From Oscillospiraceae bacterium (lineage in GTDB: Bacteria; Bacillota; Clostridia; Oscillospirales; Oscillospiraceae), in assembly GCA_015067635.1 (NCBI GenBank), contig SVMA01000003.1, positions 59,892 to 123,891 of the forward strand: a stretch of DNA of 64,000 nucleotides, read 5' to 3'. The translations under genes were made by a program, and so were the position numbers. The notes beneath the pieces are model-generated. The model searched no databases. It was not told the origin of the DNA and was given only the letters and a program-made list of their open reading frames with translations. Shown here piece after piece: positions 1 to 7,797 of this stretch (position 1 is the stretch's first letter; each line of letters begins with the position of its first letter).

Positions 1-50
1 ATACACCATTTTCGCAAAAATGGAAAGAGTGATTTTTTGGCATTTACGCC

Positions 51-80
51 AAAAAGCCTCCCGCGTGGGAGGCTTTTATT
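51..80 (-). terminator. Terminator of asnB
   Basis: A GCCTCCC/GGGAGGC hairpin with a 4-nt loop is flanked by A and T runs on either side. It lies just past the asnB stop codon, so it can end asnB transcription on the minus strand and could also end anything entering from the left. Bases 1-50 hold a second small TTTTTGGC/GCCAAAAA hairpin and no gene that I can see. Confidence 0.8.
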
Positions 81-110
81 TATTCTTGGGAGTTCCCGCT
101 AAAATACCAC

Positions 111-1928
111 TCACCACAGAAGATTTACATGATACTGCTCCAGCCAACTGTTGATTTGCAGTAAATGAGCTATGGTTTGCGGCCGGCGCATCAGCTGCCC
201 GTACCATGGCCATGCGGGCTCCTCCAAAAGTAATTGCTGAACTTTTTCCCTTGCAACTAATGCAAACAGCGGAGCATTGGTCGTTTTTAACAAGTCCAGC
301 ATTCTGTCCCTGACCAGCGCGTAGTATTTGGGGTCCATGGTTTTCGGATAGGGACTTTTTTTCCGCCACAGGACCTTTTCCGGCAGGATTCCCTCCATAG
401 CGGTGCGCAAAAGCCCCTTCTCCTTGTTTCGATAGTCCTTGAATGCCCAGGGTACACCGTATAGATACTGCGCAATCCGATGGTCGCAAAACGGCACACG
501 GACCTCCAGACCGGAATACATGCTCATACGGTCCTTTCGGTCCAAAAGCGTCTGCATAAACCATCGCAGGTTCAAATTTACCATCTGCTTCATTCGTTTC
601 TCTTGGGCAGTACAATCCGGAAGAATATCACTTTCCGCGCAGGTTTTCTCATATTGAGCCCGCACAAAGTCCTCACCGTTGACTTTACTGCGCAAATCGG
701 ATGCCATCATCTCCGTTCTGTACGCTGTGTTCTGTGCCCACGGGAATCCGTCCTGATTGCGCACCTCCGGGTCACGGTACCATGGATAGCCTCCGAAAAT
801 TTCATCCGCACATTCTCCGGACAATGCAACTGTCACGTGTGGCTTTATCTTCCTGCAAAATGCCAGCAGGGAAAAATCCACATCCGCCATTCCCGGCAGA
901 TCACGGGCAAAGGTAGCATTGTCCAGCTCCGCTATAAGGTCCTCCGGTGACAGAATGCACCAGTGGTGCTCCGTGCGGAAAGTTTCTGCCATGAGACGAA
1001 TATATTCTCCATCGGAATTCGGCTGAAATTTATTCGGCACAAAATACTTGTCGTTATCCACATAGTCCACCGAAAACGTTGGTAACTGCTTCCTGCCCAT
1101 TTTCCTGGCGCAAATCGCTGTAATCAGGCTGGAATCCAATCCGCCTGACAAAAAAGCACCGATCGGCACATCCGACACAGTCTGCCGAAGCACGGAATCC
1201 AGTACCAGCATACGCACATGCTCAGCGGTTTCCTGAAAGTTTTCTCTGTGTTCACGATCCGTCAGGTACCAATACCGCCATACGTTCAGCCGGCTGTTTT
1301 CATAAAAAGCGCATTCTCCCGGCTGTAATTCCCGGATTCCGCGAAATACGCCGCTTCCTGGTATTCTTCCCGGACCCAGCAACAGAATTTGTGCCGCCCC
1401 TTCCGCATCCAGTTCCGCAGGCACACAGGGATGTGCCAGAATCGTTTTCATTTCTGATGCAAACAGCAAGCCGCCGTTTCGCTCTGTAAAAAACAGCGGC
1501 TTGACACCCATTCGGTCGCGCGCTAAAAACAGCCGCTTCCGTCCGGCCTCCCAAATCGCAAAAGCAAAAATTCCGTTGAGCTCTTCCAAACATGCTTCTC
1601 CCCACTGTGCATAGCAGTGAAGAAGCACCTCTGTATCCGAATTGCCTTCAAATTCATGTCCCAATTTGGAAAGGCGCTGACGAAGCTCCGGGGTATTGTA
1701 AAGCTCCCCGTTATATACGATCGTGTATTCCTCCTGCCCTGACCGCAGGGTCATAGGCTGACTGCCGCCCGAAGGATCGATAACTGCCAGCCTTGCATGC
1801 AAAAGCCACCCGTCGTCAACAGAGCAGAATCCCGTAGCATCCGGTCCGCGCCGACTCATAGTTGCAAGCATTTTCCGACATACGGCATCCTCCGTCGGGA
1901 TACCAAGGATTCCGGCAATAGCACACAT
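111..1928 (-). CDS. asnB: Asparagine synthase (glutamine-hydrolysing)
   Basis: Converts aspartate to asparagine in the cytoplasm using ATP and ammonia released from glutamine. The protein is 605 residues. The track ORF starts 14 codons early. I chose the ATG giving MCAIAGILG because class II glutamine amidotransferases need Cys2 as the N-terminal nucleophile, and AAAGGAGG sits 7 nt upstream. The N-terminal half has the amidotransferase motifs SRRGPDATG and NGELYN. The C-terminal half has the synthetase PP-loop SGGLDSSLI and the EVRVPF motif. Length fits bacterial AsnB. It is divergent from the small gene at 2028 and stands alone. No regulatory element is obvious. Confidence 0.95.
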   Translation of the reverse strand: MCAIAGILGIPTEDAVCRKMLATMSRRGPDATGFCSVDDGWLLHARLAVIDPSGGSQPMTLRSGQEEYTIVYNGELYNTPELRQRLSKLGHEFEGNSDTEVLLHCYAQWGEACLEELNGIFAFAIWEAGRKRLFLARDRMGVKPLFFTERNGGLLFASEMKTILAHPCVPAELDAEGAAQILLLGPGRIPGSGVFRGIRELQPGECAFYENSRLNVWRYWYLTDREHRENFQETAEHVRMLVLDSVLRQTVSDVPIGAFLSGGLDSSLITAICARKMGRKQLPTFSVDYVDNDKYFVPNKFQPNSDGEYIRLMAETFRTEHHWCILSPEDLIAELDNATFARDLPGMADVDFSLLAFCRKIKPHVTVALSGECADEIFGGYPWYRDPEVRNQDGFPWAQNTAYRTEMMASDLRSKVNGEDFVRAQYEKTCAESDILPDCTAQEKRMKQMVNLNLRWFMQTLLDRKDRMSMYSGLEVRVPFCDHRIAQYLYGVPWAFKDYRNKEKGLLRTAMEGILPEKVLWRKKSPYPKTMDPKYYALVRDRMLDLLKTTNAPLFALVAREKVQQLLLEEPAWPWYGQLMRRPQTIAHLLQINSWLEQYHVNLLW

Positions 1929-2027
1929 AAAATAGCCTCCTTTCATCAAAATCATCCTATGCAGTTTCACAAAAAATGGAACGGATAAATGCCAAGGTTC
2001 CCCGCATACTAAAAACAGGTGATGAAA

Positions 2028-2456
2028 ATGAAAGACAGCAAAGATATTTTGTCATCCGTTCTGAAAACAACCCAAATGGGTCAGGTCGGAATCCGCAGTG
2101 TGGAAAAAGCCACCAACGGTGCACAGCTAAGAAAAGCACTCAAATCCCAACTCAGCGAGTACAACCAAATTGAGCAGGAGGCCTACGATCTGGCAAAGGA
2201 ACGCGGCTGGGAATTAAGTGAACTGAATCCTATGGCCCGATCCATGGCGGATATAGCTGCACGCAGTAAGCTGATGTATAACAAAAATGACTCTCGCATC
2301 GCCGAAATGATGGTGCAGGGAAACACCCGGGGTGTGATCAAAAGCTTGAAAAATCTCCACCGTTATCATCAGAACGACGGCAGTGTTACCGCCATTGCGC
2401 AGAAGCTGTTAAATTGTGAATATAATAACATCAAGCAGATGGAAGGATTCTTGTAG
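2028..2456 (+). CDS. Small helical protein of unknown function, possibly ferritin-like
   Basis: I do not recognise this 142-residue protein with certainty. It is almost all predicted helix, with no signal peptide or membrane segment. A long polar helix near residues 30-60 is followed by an NPMARSMADIAARSKLMYNK stretch and a histidine/asparagine-rich turn, which suggests a four-helix bundle of the DUF2383 or spore-coat ferritin-like type (inference only). The track start is a GTG at 2019. The ATG at 2028 is better placed behind AGGTGA. A hairpin follows the stop codon, so the gene is probably monocistronic. Its neighbours are spore-wall-like genes, which hints at a sporulation role but does not show one. 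Confidence 0.65.
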   Translation: MKDSKDILSSVLKTTQMGQVGIRSVEKATNGAQLRKALKSQLSEYNQIEQEAYDLAKERGWELSELNPMARSMADIAARSKLMYNKNDSRIAEMMVQGNTRGVIKSLKNLHRYHQNDGSVTAIAQKLLNCEYNNIKQMEGFL

Positions 2457-2458
2457 AA

Positions 2459-2502
2459 AAATTGCAGTTTGGCGACAACGCACCGCCAAGCTGCAATTTG
2501 CA
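2459..2502 (+). terminator. Terminator after the small helical protein
   Basis: A 16-pair hairpin (AAATTGCAG..TTGGCG against CGCCAA..CTGCAATTT, one G-T wobble) begins three bases after the stop codon of the 2028 gene. The T tract is short (TTT), so it is a moderate terminator or an RNA-stabilising stem. Confidence 0.55.
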
Positions 2503-2567
2503 TTATCGGGAACAAGTGGGTACTGCGGTGCATATAATAATGCGAATGTATGAAAGGAGTGATTATT

Positions 2568-2948
2568 CTGCCAGCAACGGGATACATACAGGTCCACGCC
2601 TACACAAGCTATGCGCAAATCCCTTTGGAGAATGTATCTGTCAGCATCACTGCTGAAGACGGCACCGCCATCGCACTGCGTCTGACTGACAAAAACGGTT
2701 CCTTTGCTCCCGTCCCGATCCCGGTCCCTGACCGGGCTGAAAGCTTGACACCGGATGTATCGGAGCAGCCCTTCTCCACCGTAAATATCATTGCCCGTTT
2801 GAGAGATTATGAACAGATTTTCGTGGATAACGTGCAGATTTTTGCGGATGTGATCACTGACCAGGAGCTTCAGATGATTCCCCTGTCTGAATTGCCGGAA
2901 AGCCGAAATAAGTCTGAGGTGTTTAACACACCGCGGCAAAATCTGTAA
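2568..2948 (+). CDS. Carboxypeptidase-regulatory-like (transthyretin-like) beta protein
   Basis: First gene of a three-gene run with two peptidoglycan-binding proteins. The product of about 126 residues starts with a GYIQVHAYTSYAQIPLENVSV strand pattern typical of carboxypeptidase regulatory/CNA-B-like beta domains, which often act as structural or adhesion modules. No signal peptide is visible. The start is uncertain. The only ATG (2550) lies upstream of, and overlaps, an excellent AAAGGAG, while CTG at 2568 lies 8 nt after it. Initiation at CTG 2568 (or ATT 2565) fits the ribosome binding site better than ATG 2550 or GTG 2559. Function is unknown; spore envelope assembly is an inference from the neighbours. 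Confidence 0.6.
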   Translation: MPATGYIQVHAYTSYAQIPLENVSVSITAEDGTAIALRLTDKNGSFAPVPIPVPDRAESLTPDVSEQPFSTVNIIARLRDYEQIFVDNVQIFADVITDQELQMIPLSELPESRNKSEVFNTPRQNL

Positions 2949-2960
2949 AGGAGGATAACT

Positions 2961-4214
2961 ATGCCGCCTGTCGTTTTACCAGCTATCCCCCAACGCATTA
3001 CCGTACATTTGGGTTCCCCTTCCTCTTATGCAGCCAATGTTACGGTTCCGTTTATCGACTATGTGAAAAATGTCGCCTCCAGCGAAATCTATCCCACCTG
3101 GGACGAAAGTGCCCTGCAAGCGAATATTCTCGCAATCGTGTCCTTTGCGCTGAATCGTGTTTATACAGAGTTTTATCGCAGCCGCGGCTATGATTTTGAC
3201 ATTACCAGCAGTACCGCCATTGACCAGGCCTTTGTCAACGGCCGCAGCTACTTTGATAACATTTCCCGCCTTGTGGATAATTTATTCAACGACTATCTGC
3301 GACGACCGGGATTTGTGGAACCACTGGCCGCGAAATTCTGCAACGGTACCACCGTAACCTGTGAAGGCTTAAGTCAATGGGGCAGTCAGAATCTCGCTGA
3401 GCAGGGGCTGTCATCCATTCAAATTCTTCGTAACTATTATGGCAATGTAGAAATTGTCAACAACGCCCCCATTCGAGGAATTACCTCCTCTTATCCGGGA
3501 ACGCCCCTGCGACGAGGAAGCTCCGGACCGGCCGTGGTGGTGGTTCAGGTGGAGCTGAACCGCATTTCGCAAAATTACCCGTCCATTCCAAAGCTCGCAA
3601 ATGTGGATGGAATTTTTGGAAGCCGCACAGAAGCTGCTGTGCGCAGATTTCAGGAGATCTTCAATCTTACACCGGACGGCATTGTAGGCAAAGCAACCTG
3701 GTATGCCTTGGTTCGCCTGTACACCGCTGTGACAAATTTATCCGAATTGCGCAGTCAGGGACAGCAGTTTTATTCCATTAACTGGGAGTATCCCGATCCC
3801 ATTCAGGAAGGGGATTCCGGTGACAAGGTGCGCCACTTACAGTACATGCTTTCCGTTCTGTCAGCCTATATTCAGAACATCCCCTCCGTAGCTGTGGACG
3901 GAATATTCGGTCCAGCCACCCGGGATACCGTAGTTGCCGCCCAACGTTGGTTTGGTCTGCCGGAAACCGGACAGGTGGATGACCGTACATGGGATGAGAT
4001 TTACGATCAATTTGCGGGGATTGAGAACACCAGTCTACGGGACGGTGAGGTATTCCCCGCCATTCGTCCAACCGCCGCAGCACAATCCGCAATGGCAGTT
4101 ATGGCGGGCAATAATCGCAACCGTTATTCCAAGACAACCACACTCAGGCAATTTCCCGGTGAGAATTTGCAATTAGGCCGGCAAGATCCTATTGTGCAGG
4201 AGGTGATTCGATGA
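2961..4214 (+). CDS. SpoIID-like domain protein with two peptidoglycan-binding domains (spore cortex-lytic type)
   Basis: The protein has 417 residues. Residues about 30-162 resemble the SpoIID/LytB fold. The segment YVKNVASSEIYPTW carries the Glu (E42) that matches the catalytic Glu of SpoIID, and CEGLSQWGSQNLAEQG followed by NYYG matches the C-terminal end of that domain. Two PG_binding_1 repeats follow (about 183-255 and 283-350), each with the VDGIFG motif. The tail of about 60 residues is polar. There is no signal peptide, which is odd for a cell-wall enzyme and would fit a protein made inside the mother cell for the forespore coat or cortex. AAAGGAGG precedes the ATG. The next gene overlaps it by 4 nt, indicating co-translation. 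Confidence 0.8.
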   Translation: MPPVVLPAIPQRITVHLGSPSSYAANVTVPFIDYVKNVASSEIYPTWDESALQANILAIVSFALNRVYTEFYRSRGYDFDITSSTAIDQAFVNGRSYFDNISRLVDNLFNDYLRRPGFVEPLAAKFCNGTTVTCEGLSQWGSQNLAEQGLSSIQILRNYYGNVEIVNNAPIRGITSSYPGTPLRRGSSGPAVVVVQVELNRISQNYPSIPKLANVDGIFGSRTEAAVRRFQEIFNLTPDGIVGKATWYALVRLYTAVTNLSELRSQGQQFYSINWEYPDPIQEGDSGDKVRHLQYMLSVLSAYIQNIPSVAVDGIFGPATRDTVVAAQRWFGLPETGQVDDRTWDEIYDQFAGIENTSLRDGEVFPAIRPTAAAQSAMAVMAGNNRNRYSKTTTLRQFPGENLQLGRQDPIVQEVIR

Positions 4215-4747
4215 GACCGGAAGAATCCTTTATCGGCCAGCCGGTGCGCAGTCTGCAAACCATGCTGCGCGTGATTGCAGAAAGCGATGAATTACAGCCA
4301 AGTGTCATCCCTGACGGCATCTACGGTCCGCAGACCATGACAGCAGTATCCACCTTTCAGCGCAGAAACGGGCTGCCCATTACCGGCATCACCAACCAAG
4401 AAACATGGGAGCAGATCGTCGCCGTATATGAATCGGCCCTGGTTGCTGTGGGTCCTGTAGAACCCCTGGAGATCATTCTGGACCCAAATCAGGTGATTCG
4501 TCAGGGAGAAGCAAATCCGAATCTTTATCTGGTTCAGGCAATCTTAATTGTATTGGCTGATATGTATGAAAGCATCTCTGCTCCGGCAGTCACCGGAATC
4601 CTGGACATTCCCACCGCCAACGCACTGACGGAGTTTCAGTCTTTGGCCCTTTTACCGGCCACCGGTGAGCTGGATCGGGAAACCTGGCGGCATCTTGCCC
4701 GCCATTATCCGATGGCAACCATCCCAAAAAAACAGAATAATTTATAA
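4211..4747 (+). CDS. Tandem peptidoglycan-binding domain protein
   Basis: The 178-residue protein consists of little more than two PG_binding_1 repeats. The first (about residues 8-75) has PDGIYGPQTMTAVSTFQ. The second (about 95-168) is more degenerate, with VTGILDIPTANALTEFQ. There is no signal peptide, transmembrane helix or catalytic domain. It overlaps the upstream SpoIID-like gene at ATGA, so the pair is probably made in fixed ratio and may act as one complex. A role as a non-catalytic cortex or cell-wall targeting subunit is inferred. No clear terminator follows; the T-rich stretch 4750-4770 lacks a strong stem. Confidence 0.75.
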   Translation: MRPEESFIGQPVRSLQTMLRVIAESDELQPSVIPDGIYGPQTMTAVSTFQRRNGLPITGITNQETWEQIVAVYESALVAVGPVEPLEIILDPNQVIRQGEANPNLYLVQAILIVLADMYESISAPAVTGILDIPTANALTEFQSLALLPATGELDRETWRHLARHYPMATIPKKQNNL

Positions 4748-4843
4748 AGTTTAATTTTTTTCCATTTTTGGTCTTGATTATCCGGAAAAAACACTATAAT
4801 ATATATTAGTGTATTGGTACAAAGTGCCTCCGGAGGAAATGGA

Positions 4844-5443
4844 ATGCTTAAGAAAGATTGGAAAAGAGATATTTTTACAATACCAAATATGCTCAGCCTG
4901 TTTCGTCTGCTGCTGATTCCCGTATACATCGTTATCTACCTGAACGCGCAGAAACCGGCAGATTATTATCTTGCAGCAGCTATTTTGGCGGTATCCTGTC
5001 TGACAGACCTGATTGACGGAAAGATTGCCCGTCATTTCAACATGATTTCCACTACCGGTCAGATTTTGGATCCCCTGGCTGACAAGGCTACGCAACTCAC
5101 CTTGATTATCTGCCTGCTGGTTAAGTATCCGGAAATTCTCTGGCTGATGCTGTTGTTTATCGTCAAGGAGCTATTTCAGATCATTGCCGCCTATGTGGCA
5201 CTTCGCAAAGGAAAAATGCTTACCGGCGCATTGATTTCCGGAAAGATTTCCACCACGGTACTGTTCATCAGCTTGATTATTTTGGTACTGCTTCCTCAGT
5301 TGGAGCGTGTATATGTGCATATTATTATTTGCATCGACGGTGTCCTGCTGCTGATTGCTTTTGCACACTATGCCCTTACCTATTTTACCGAAAGCTCTAT
5401 GATTCAGAGCTTCCGCCGGAAGGACAGCGAAGAAACGGAATAA
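4844..5443 (+). CDS. pgsA: CDP-alcohol phosphatidyltransferase (PgsA-like)
   Basis: Membrane enzyme of phospholipid synthesis, probably making phosphatidylglycerophosphate from CDP-diacylglycerol and glycerol-3-phosphate. The CDP-alcohol signature D-x2-DG-x2-AR-x8-G-x3-D-x3-D is complete in DLIDGKIARHFN..GQILDPLAD at about residues 59-82. Five to six hydrophobic segments follow. The ATG at 4844 has GGAGG 7 nt upstream; the track start 30 nt earlier has none. It is 199 residues, slightly longer than PgsA. The family has several substrates, so the acceptor alcohol is not certain. A TATAAT at 4795-4800 upstream has only a weak, short-spaced -35. Confidence 0.8.
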   Translation: MLKKDWKRDIFTIPNMLSLFRLLLIPVYIVIYLNAQKPADYYLAAAILAVSCLTDLIDGKIARHFNMISTTGQILDPLADKATQLTLIICLLVKYPEILWLMLLFIVKELFQIIAAYVALRKGKMLTGALISGKISTTVLFISLIILVLLPQLERVYVHIIICIDGVLLLIAFAHYALTYFTESSMIQSFRRKDSEETE

Positions 5444-5448
5444 TTTTC

Positions 5449-5480
5449 AACCCCCAACGTCTGTTGGGGGTTTCTTCTTA
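5449..5480 (+). terminator. Terminator of the phosphatidyltransferase gene
   Basis: AACCCCCAAC/GTTGGGGGTT hairpin with a 4-nt loop followed by TTTCTTCTT, starting six bases after the stop codon. Between this and the metA terminator (about 5481-5680) lie roughly 200 bases in which I see no convincing gene on either strand. Confidence 0.85.
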
Positions 5481-5675
5481 TATCCGTCAGGAACGTGTCA
5501 CGGACGCACTGTCGCCATATCCGCAGAATCCTCCGCGGCATCAGCTTGCCCCAATTCCCTTTATCCGTAAACAGTATAGCACCTGTGCTCTGTGAATCCG
5601 CGGGAAATTGGTCGCAGACGAATTGATTTGTGCCGGTTATTTCCTGTTGCTTTCTGGTATTATGTCCTTGCCTGT

Positions 5676-5711
5676 AATAAAAAACGGTGCAACGATACGT
5701 TGCACCGTTTT
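5676..5711 (-). terminator. Terminator of metA
   Basis: AACGGTGCAACG/CGTTGCACCGTT, a 12-bp stem closing on a 3-nt loop, with T runs on both strands. It begins right after the metA stop codon on the minus strand. Confidence 0.9.
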
Positions 5712-5712
5712 T

Positions 5713-6642
5713 TTACATTTCTTCATCGCCAATGGCCATAATATCATAAGGTGTTGTTTGGTAAACGAAATAATTGAGCCAGTTGGAAAACAGCAGATTT
5801 GCATGACCGCGCCAACGCACAATGGGCTCCTTCGTATCATCGTCGTCCGGAAAATAATTCTCCGGCACTTGAATGGGCAGACCTTGATTTTTATCCCGCA
5901 AATACTCCCCCTTCAGGGTTTCCGGATCATACTCGGAATGACCGGTGACAAAAATCTGCCGTCCTCCCTTGTTCATCAGAGCATATATACCCGCCTGAGG
6001 AGAGGATGCCAGAATCTTCAGCTCCGGGACTGCCTCTATGTCTTCCCTGCTTACCGTAGTGTAGCGGGAATGAGGTGCCCAGAAGCAGTCATCAAAGCCC
6101 CGCAGCAATATTGCCCGCTTATATTCCACCTCATGGGGATAAACACCGAATAGCTTTTCCGGCAGATCCTGTTTGTCAATACCGTAGTGATAGTAAAGTC
6201 CTGCCTGTGCACCCCAGCAGATATGGAAGGTCGAATGGACATGGGTCTTGCTCCACTCCATAATTTGACAGAGCTCCTGCCAGTAATCCACGTCCTCAAA
6301 CGGCATTTGCTCTACCGGTGCACCGGTAATCACCATTCCGTCAAATTTCCGATTCTTCAGTTCGTCAAAGCTCTTGTAAAAGGAAAGCAGATGCTCCTGG
6401 GATACGTTCCTGGACCGGTGAGAAGTGGTATGCATCAGCTCCAAATTTACCTGCAAAGGCGTGTTTCCCAGCAATCGGCTGAGTTGGGTTTCCGTTACGA
6501 TCTTTGTGGGCATTAGATTCAGCAGCACAATTTCCAACGGACGGATATCCTGAGAAACAGCGCGGTTTTGGGACATTACAAAAATGTTTTCCTGCTGCAA
6601 AGTTCCGGCCGCAGGCAAATCATTGGGAATACGAATAGGCAT
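5713..6642 (-). CDS. metA: Homoserine O-acetyltransferase (MetA family)
   Basis: Activates homoserine in methionine biosynthesis. The 309-residue protein begins at MPIRIPND, an ATG behind GAGGAGG; the track ORF extends 19 codons too far upstream. Catalytic Cys142 is in the HICWGAQ motif and the His235/Glu237 pair is in GHSEYD, all at the numbering of the characterised enzymes. Position 111 is Glu (GAPVE), which in this family goes with acetyl-CoA rather than succinyl-CoA use, so the name follows that residue. It lies 31 nt downstream of spoIID on the same strand and may share its transcript. There is no room for a long SAM riboswitch in the gap. Confidence 0.93.
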   Translation of the reverse strand: MPIRIPNDLPAAGTLQQENIFVMSQNRAVSQDIRPLEIVLLNLMPTKIVTETQLSRLLGNTPLQVNLELMHTTSHRSRNVSQEHLLSFYKSFDELKNRKFDGMVITGAPVEQMPFEDVDYWQELCQIMEWSKTHVHSTFHICWGAQAGLYYHYGIDKQDLPEKLFGVYPHEVEYKRAILLRGFDDCFWAPHSRYTTVSREDIEAVPELKILASSPQAGIYALMNKGGRQIFVTGHSEYDPETLKGEYLRDKNQGLPIQVPENYFPDDDDTKEPIVRWRGHANLLFSNWLNYFVYQTTPYDIMAIGDEEM

Positions 6643-6673
6643 AAAATCCCTCCTCGGAGATGTTAGCTGTATT

Positions 6674-7648
6674 CTAACCCACATCTTGCATTTTGTCAAT
6701 TCTTGTTCCCGGATAATAGTGATTCAGAATTTCTGAAAGTGTTTTTGCGGAGCATGCCATTGCCTGTGCACCCGACTGGCTCATTCCGACCCGATGCCCT
6801 TTCCCAAGTGTTGTAATCCAGACCCCATCCTCTGCAGGAGCTACCGTAAAGGCTGTGGAATACAGCCCCAGCATACGTCTGAGATCCACGCCGCGATAGA
6901 TCGTACCGTCAAAATTCATTTTATCTACGCCGCCACCGGTGGTATAGGTAGTCCACCCCACCCAGTCTTTCGGAATTGAAGAAAGCTCCCTGCTGAGCTT
7001 TTGCTCCAAATTCTCCTTTGAGAAAAAGACCCGATCGGAAAAATGCTCCATATTCTCTTCTCCCGGGCTGTCAACCGACCGTAGATAAGGATAATCCACT
7101 CCCCAAACTGCCAGTGCTTCCTCCGTTCTGCCACCCGAGCAATGAAAATATGTGGCCTCAATCACAGAGCCCTGATATGTCAGAATCAATCCCTTTGTGG
7201 TCTCCACGGCTTCTTTTGCAATGCGGATATCTTCCTCATATCCCAAACCGTTCAAGTATTCCCCGTTTGTCAGATACGCCTGACAGCAGGCAGAATCTGT
7301 GCAAACGGCACCGTCTGCATGACGCTGTTCCATTTGCCTCTTGCACGCATAGGTGCGTGCTACGACGGCCTGAGCCTGCAGAGCCGTCATTTCATAAGTA
7401 GTTGGCATTTCTGCCAAAATCACCCCAACCAGATACTCCTCCATATTCATAATGCAATTTTCTCCCGATGGCAAAAGAACCGAAATACGGGTCACCGGTG
7501 CATCCGATACGCTCCCGGAAGTCACTTCACCCGGAGTGTCCTGTGGGTCGGAAGAAGGGACGGGCGGCTTACAAAGCTGTACCACCAAAAGCGGCATTAC
7601 CAATCCGATAAGTATCGCCATAATCACGCGCAAATAGCTTTCCTTCAT
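6674..7648 (-). CDS. spoIID: Stage II sporulation protein D
   Basis: Lytic transglycosylase that helps degrade septal peptidoglycan during engulfment of the forespore. The 324-residue protein has an N-terminal membrane anchor (about residues 8-26), a short linker rich in Pro and Ser, then the SpoIID domain. The catalytic Glu lies in [11 protein letters not shown] (near residue 80). The conserved [13 protein letters not shown] and [15 protein letters not shown] blocks are present. AAGGGGG lies upstream of the ATG. It is separated from its usual spoIIIA/spoIIQ context and followed by metA. This gene is strong evidence that the host makes endospores. Confidence 0.95.
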   Translation of the reverse strand: MKESYLRVIMAILIGLVMPLLVVQLCKPPVPSSDPQDTPGEVTSGSVSDAPVTRISVLLPSGENCIMNMEEYLVGVILAEMPTTYEMTALQAQAVVARTYACKRQMEQRHADGAVCTDSACCQAYLTNGEYLNGLGYEEDIRIAKEAVETTKGLILTYQGSVIEATYFHCSGGRTEEALAVWGVDYPYLRSVDSPGEENMEHFSDRVFFSKENLEQKLSRELSSIPKDWVGWTTYTTGGGVDKMNFDGTIYRGVDLRRMLGLYSTAFTVAPAEDGVWITTLGKGHRVGMSQSGAQAMACSAKTLSEILNHYYPGTRIDKMQDVG

Positions 7649-7736
7649 AGCACACCCCCTTACGCCTATATTACCAAATATCCTTGGTGCAATTTGTCGT
7701 AAAAGGACGAAATTTTTTCCAAATCACAGGGAGTTC

Positions 7737-7765
7737 TTGACAGGCATACTGCCAGCCGTTATAAT
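7737..7765 (+). promoter_or_regulatory. Consensus promoter of the LRR protein gene
   Basis: TTGACA, 17 bases, TATAAT, both boxes perfect, 32 nt ahead of the chosen ATG. It suggests vegetative, housekeeping-sigma expression, unlike the divergent spoIID. Confidence 0.85.
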
Positions 7766-7797
7766 TTATGTTAGATTACCTCGAAACGGAGCAAATT

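Noticed and set aside
5608-6153. 181-codon plus-strand ORF over the metA 3' region
   Set aside because: It runs through the metA terminator hairpin and is antisense to conserved metA motifs.
6643-6673. SAM riboswitch or S-box control of metA
   Set aside because: Only 31 nt separate metA from spoIID, and no S-box sequence is present.
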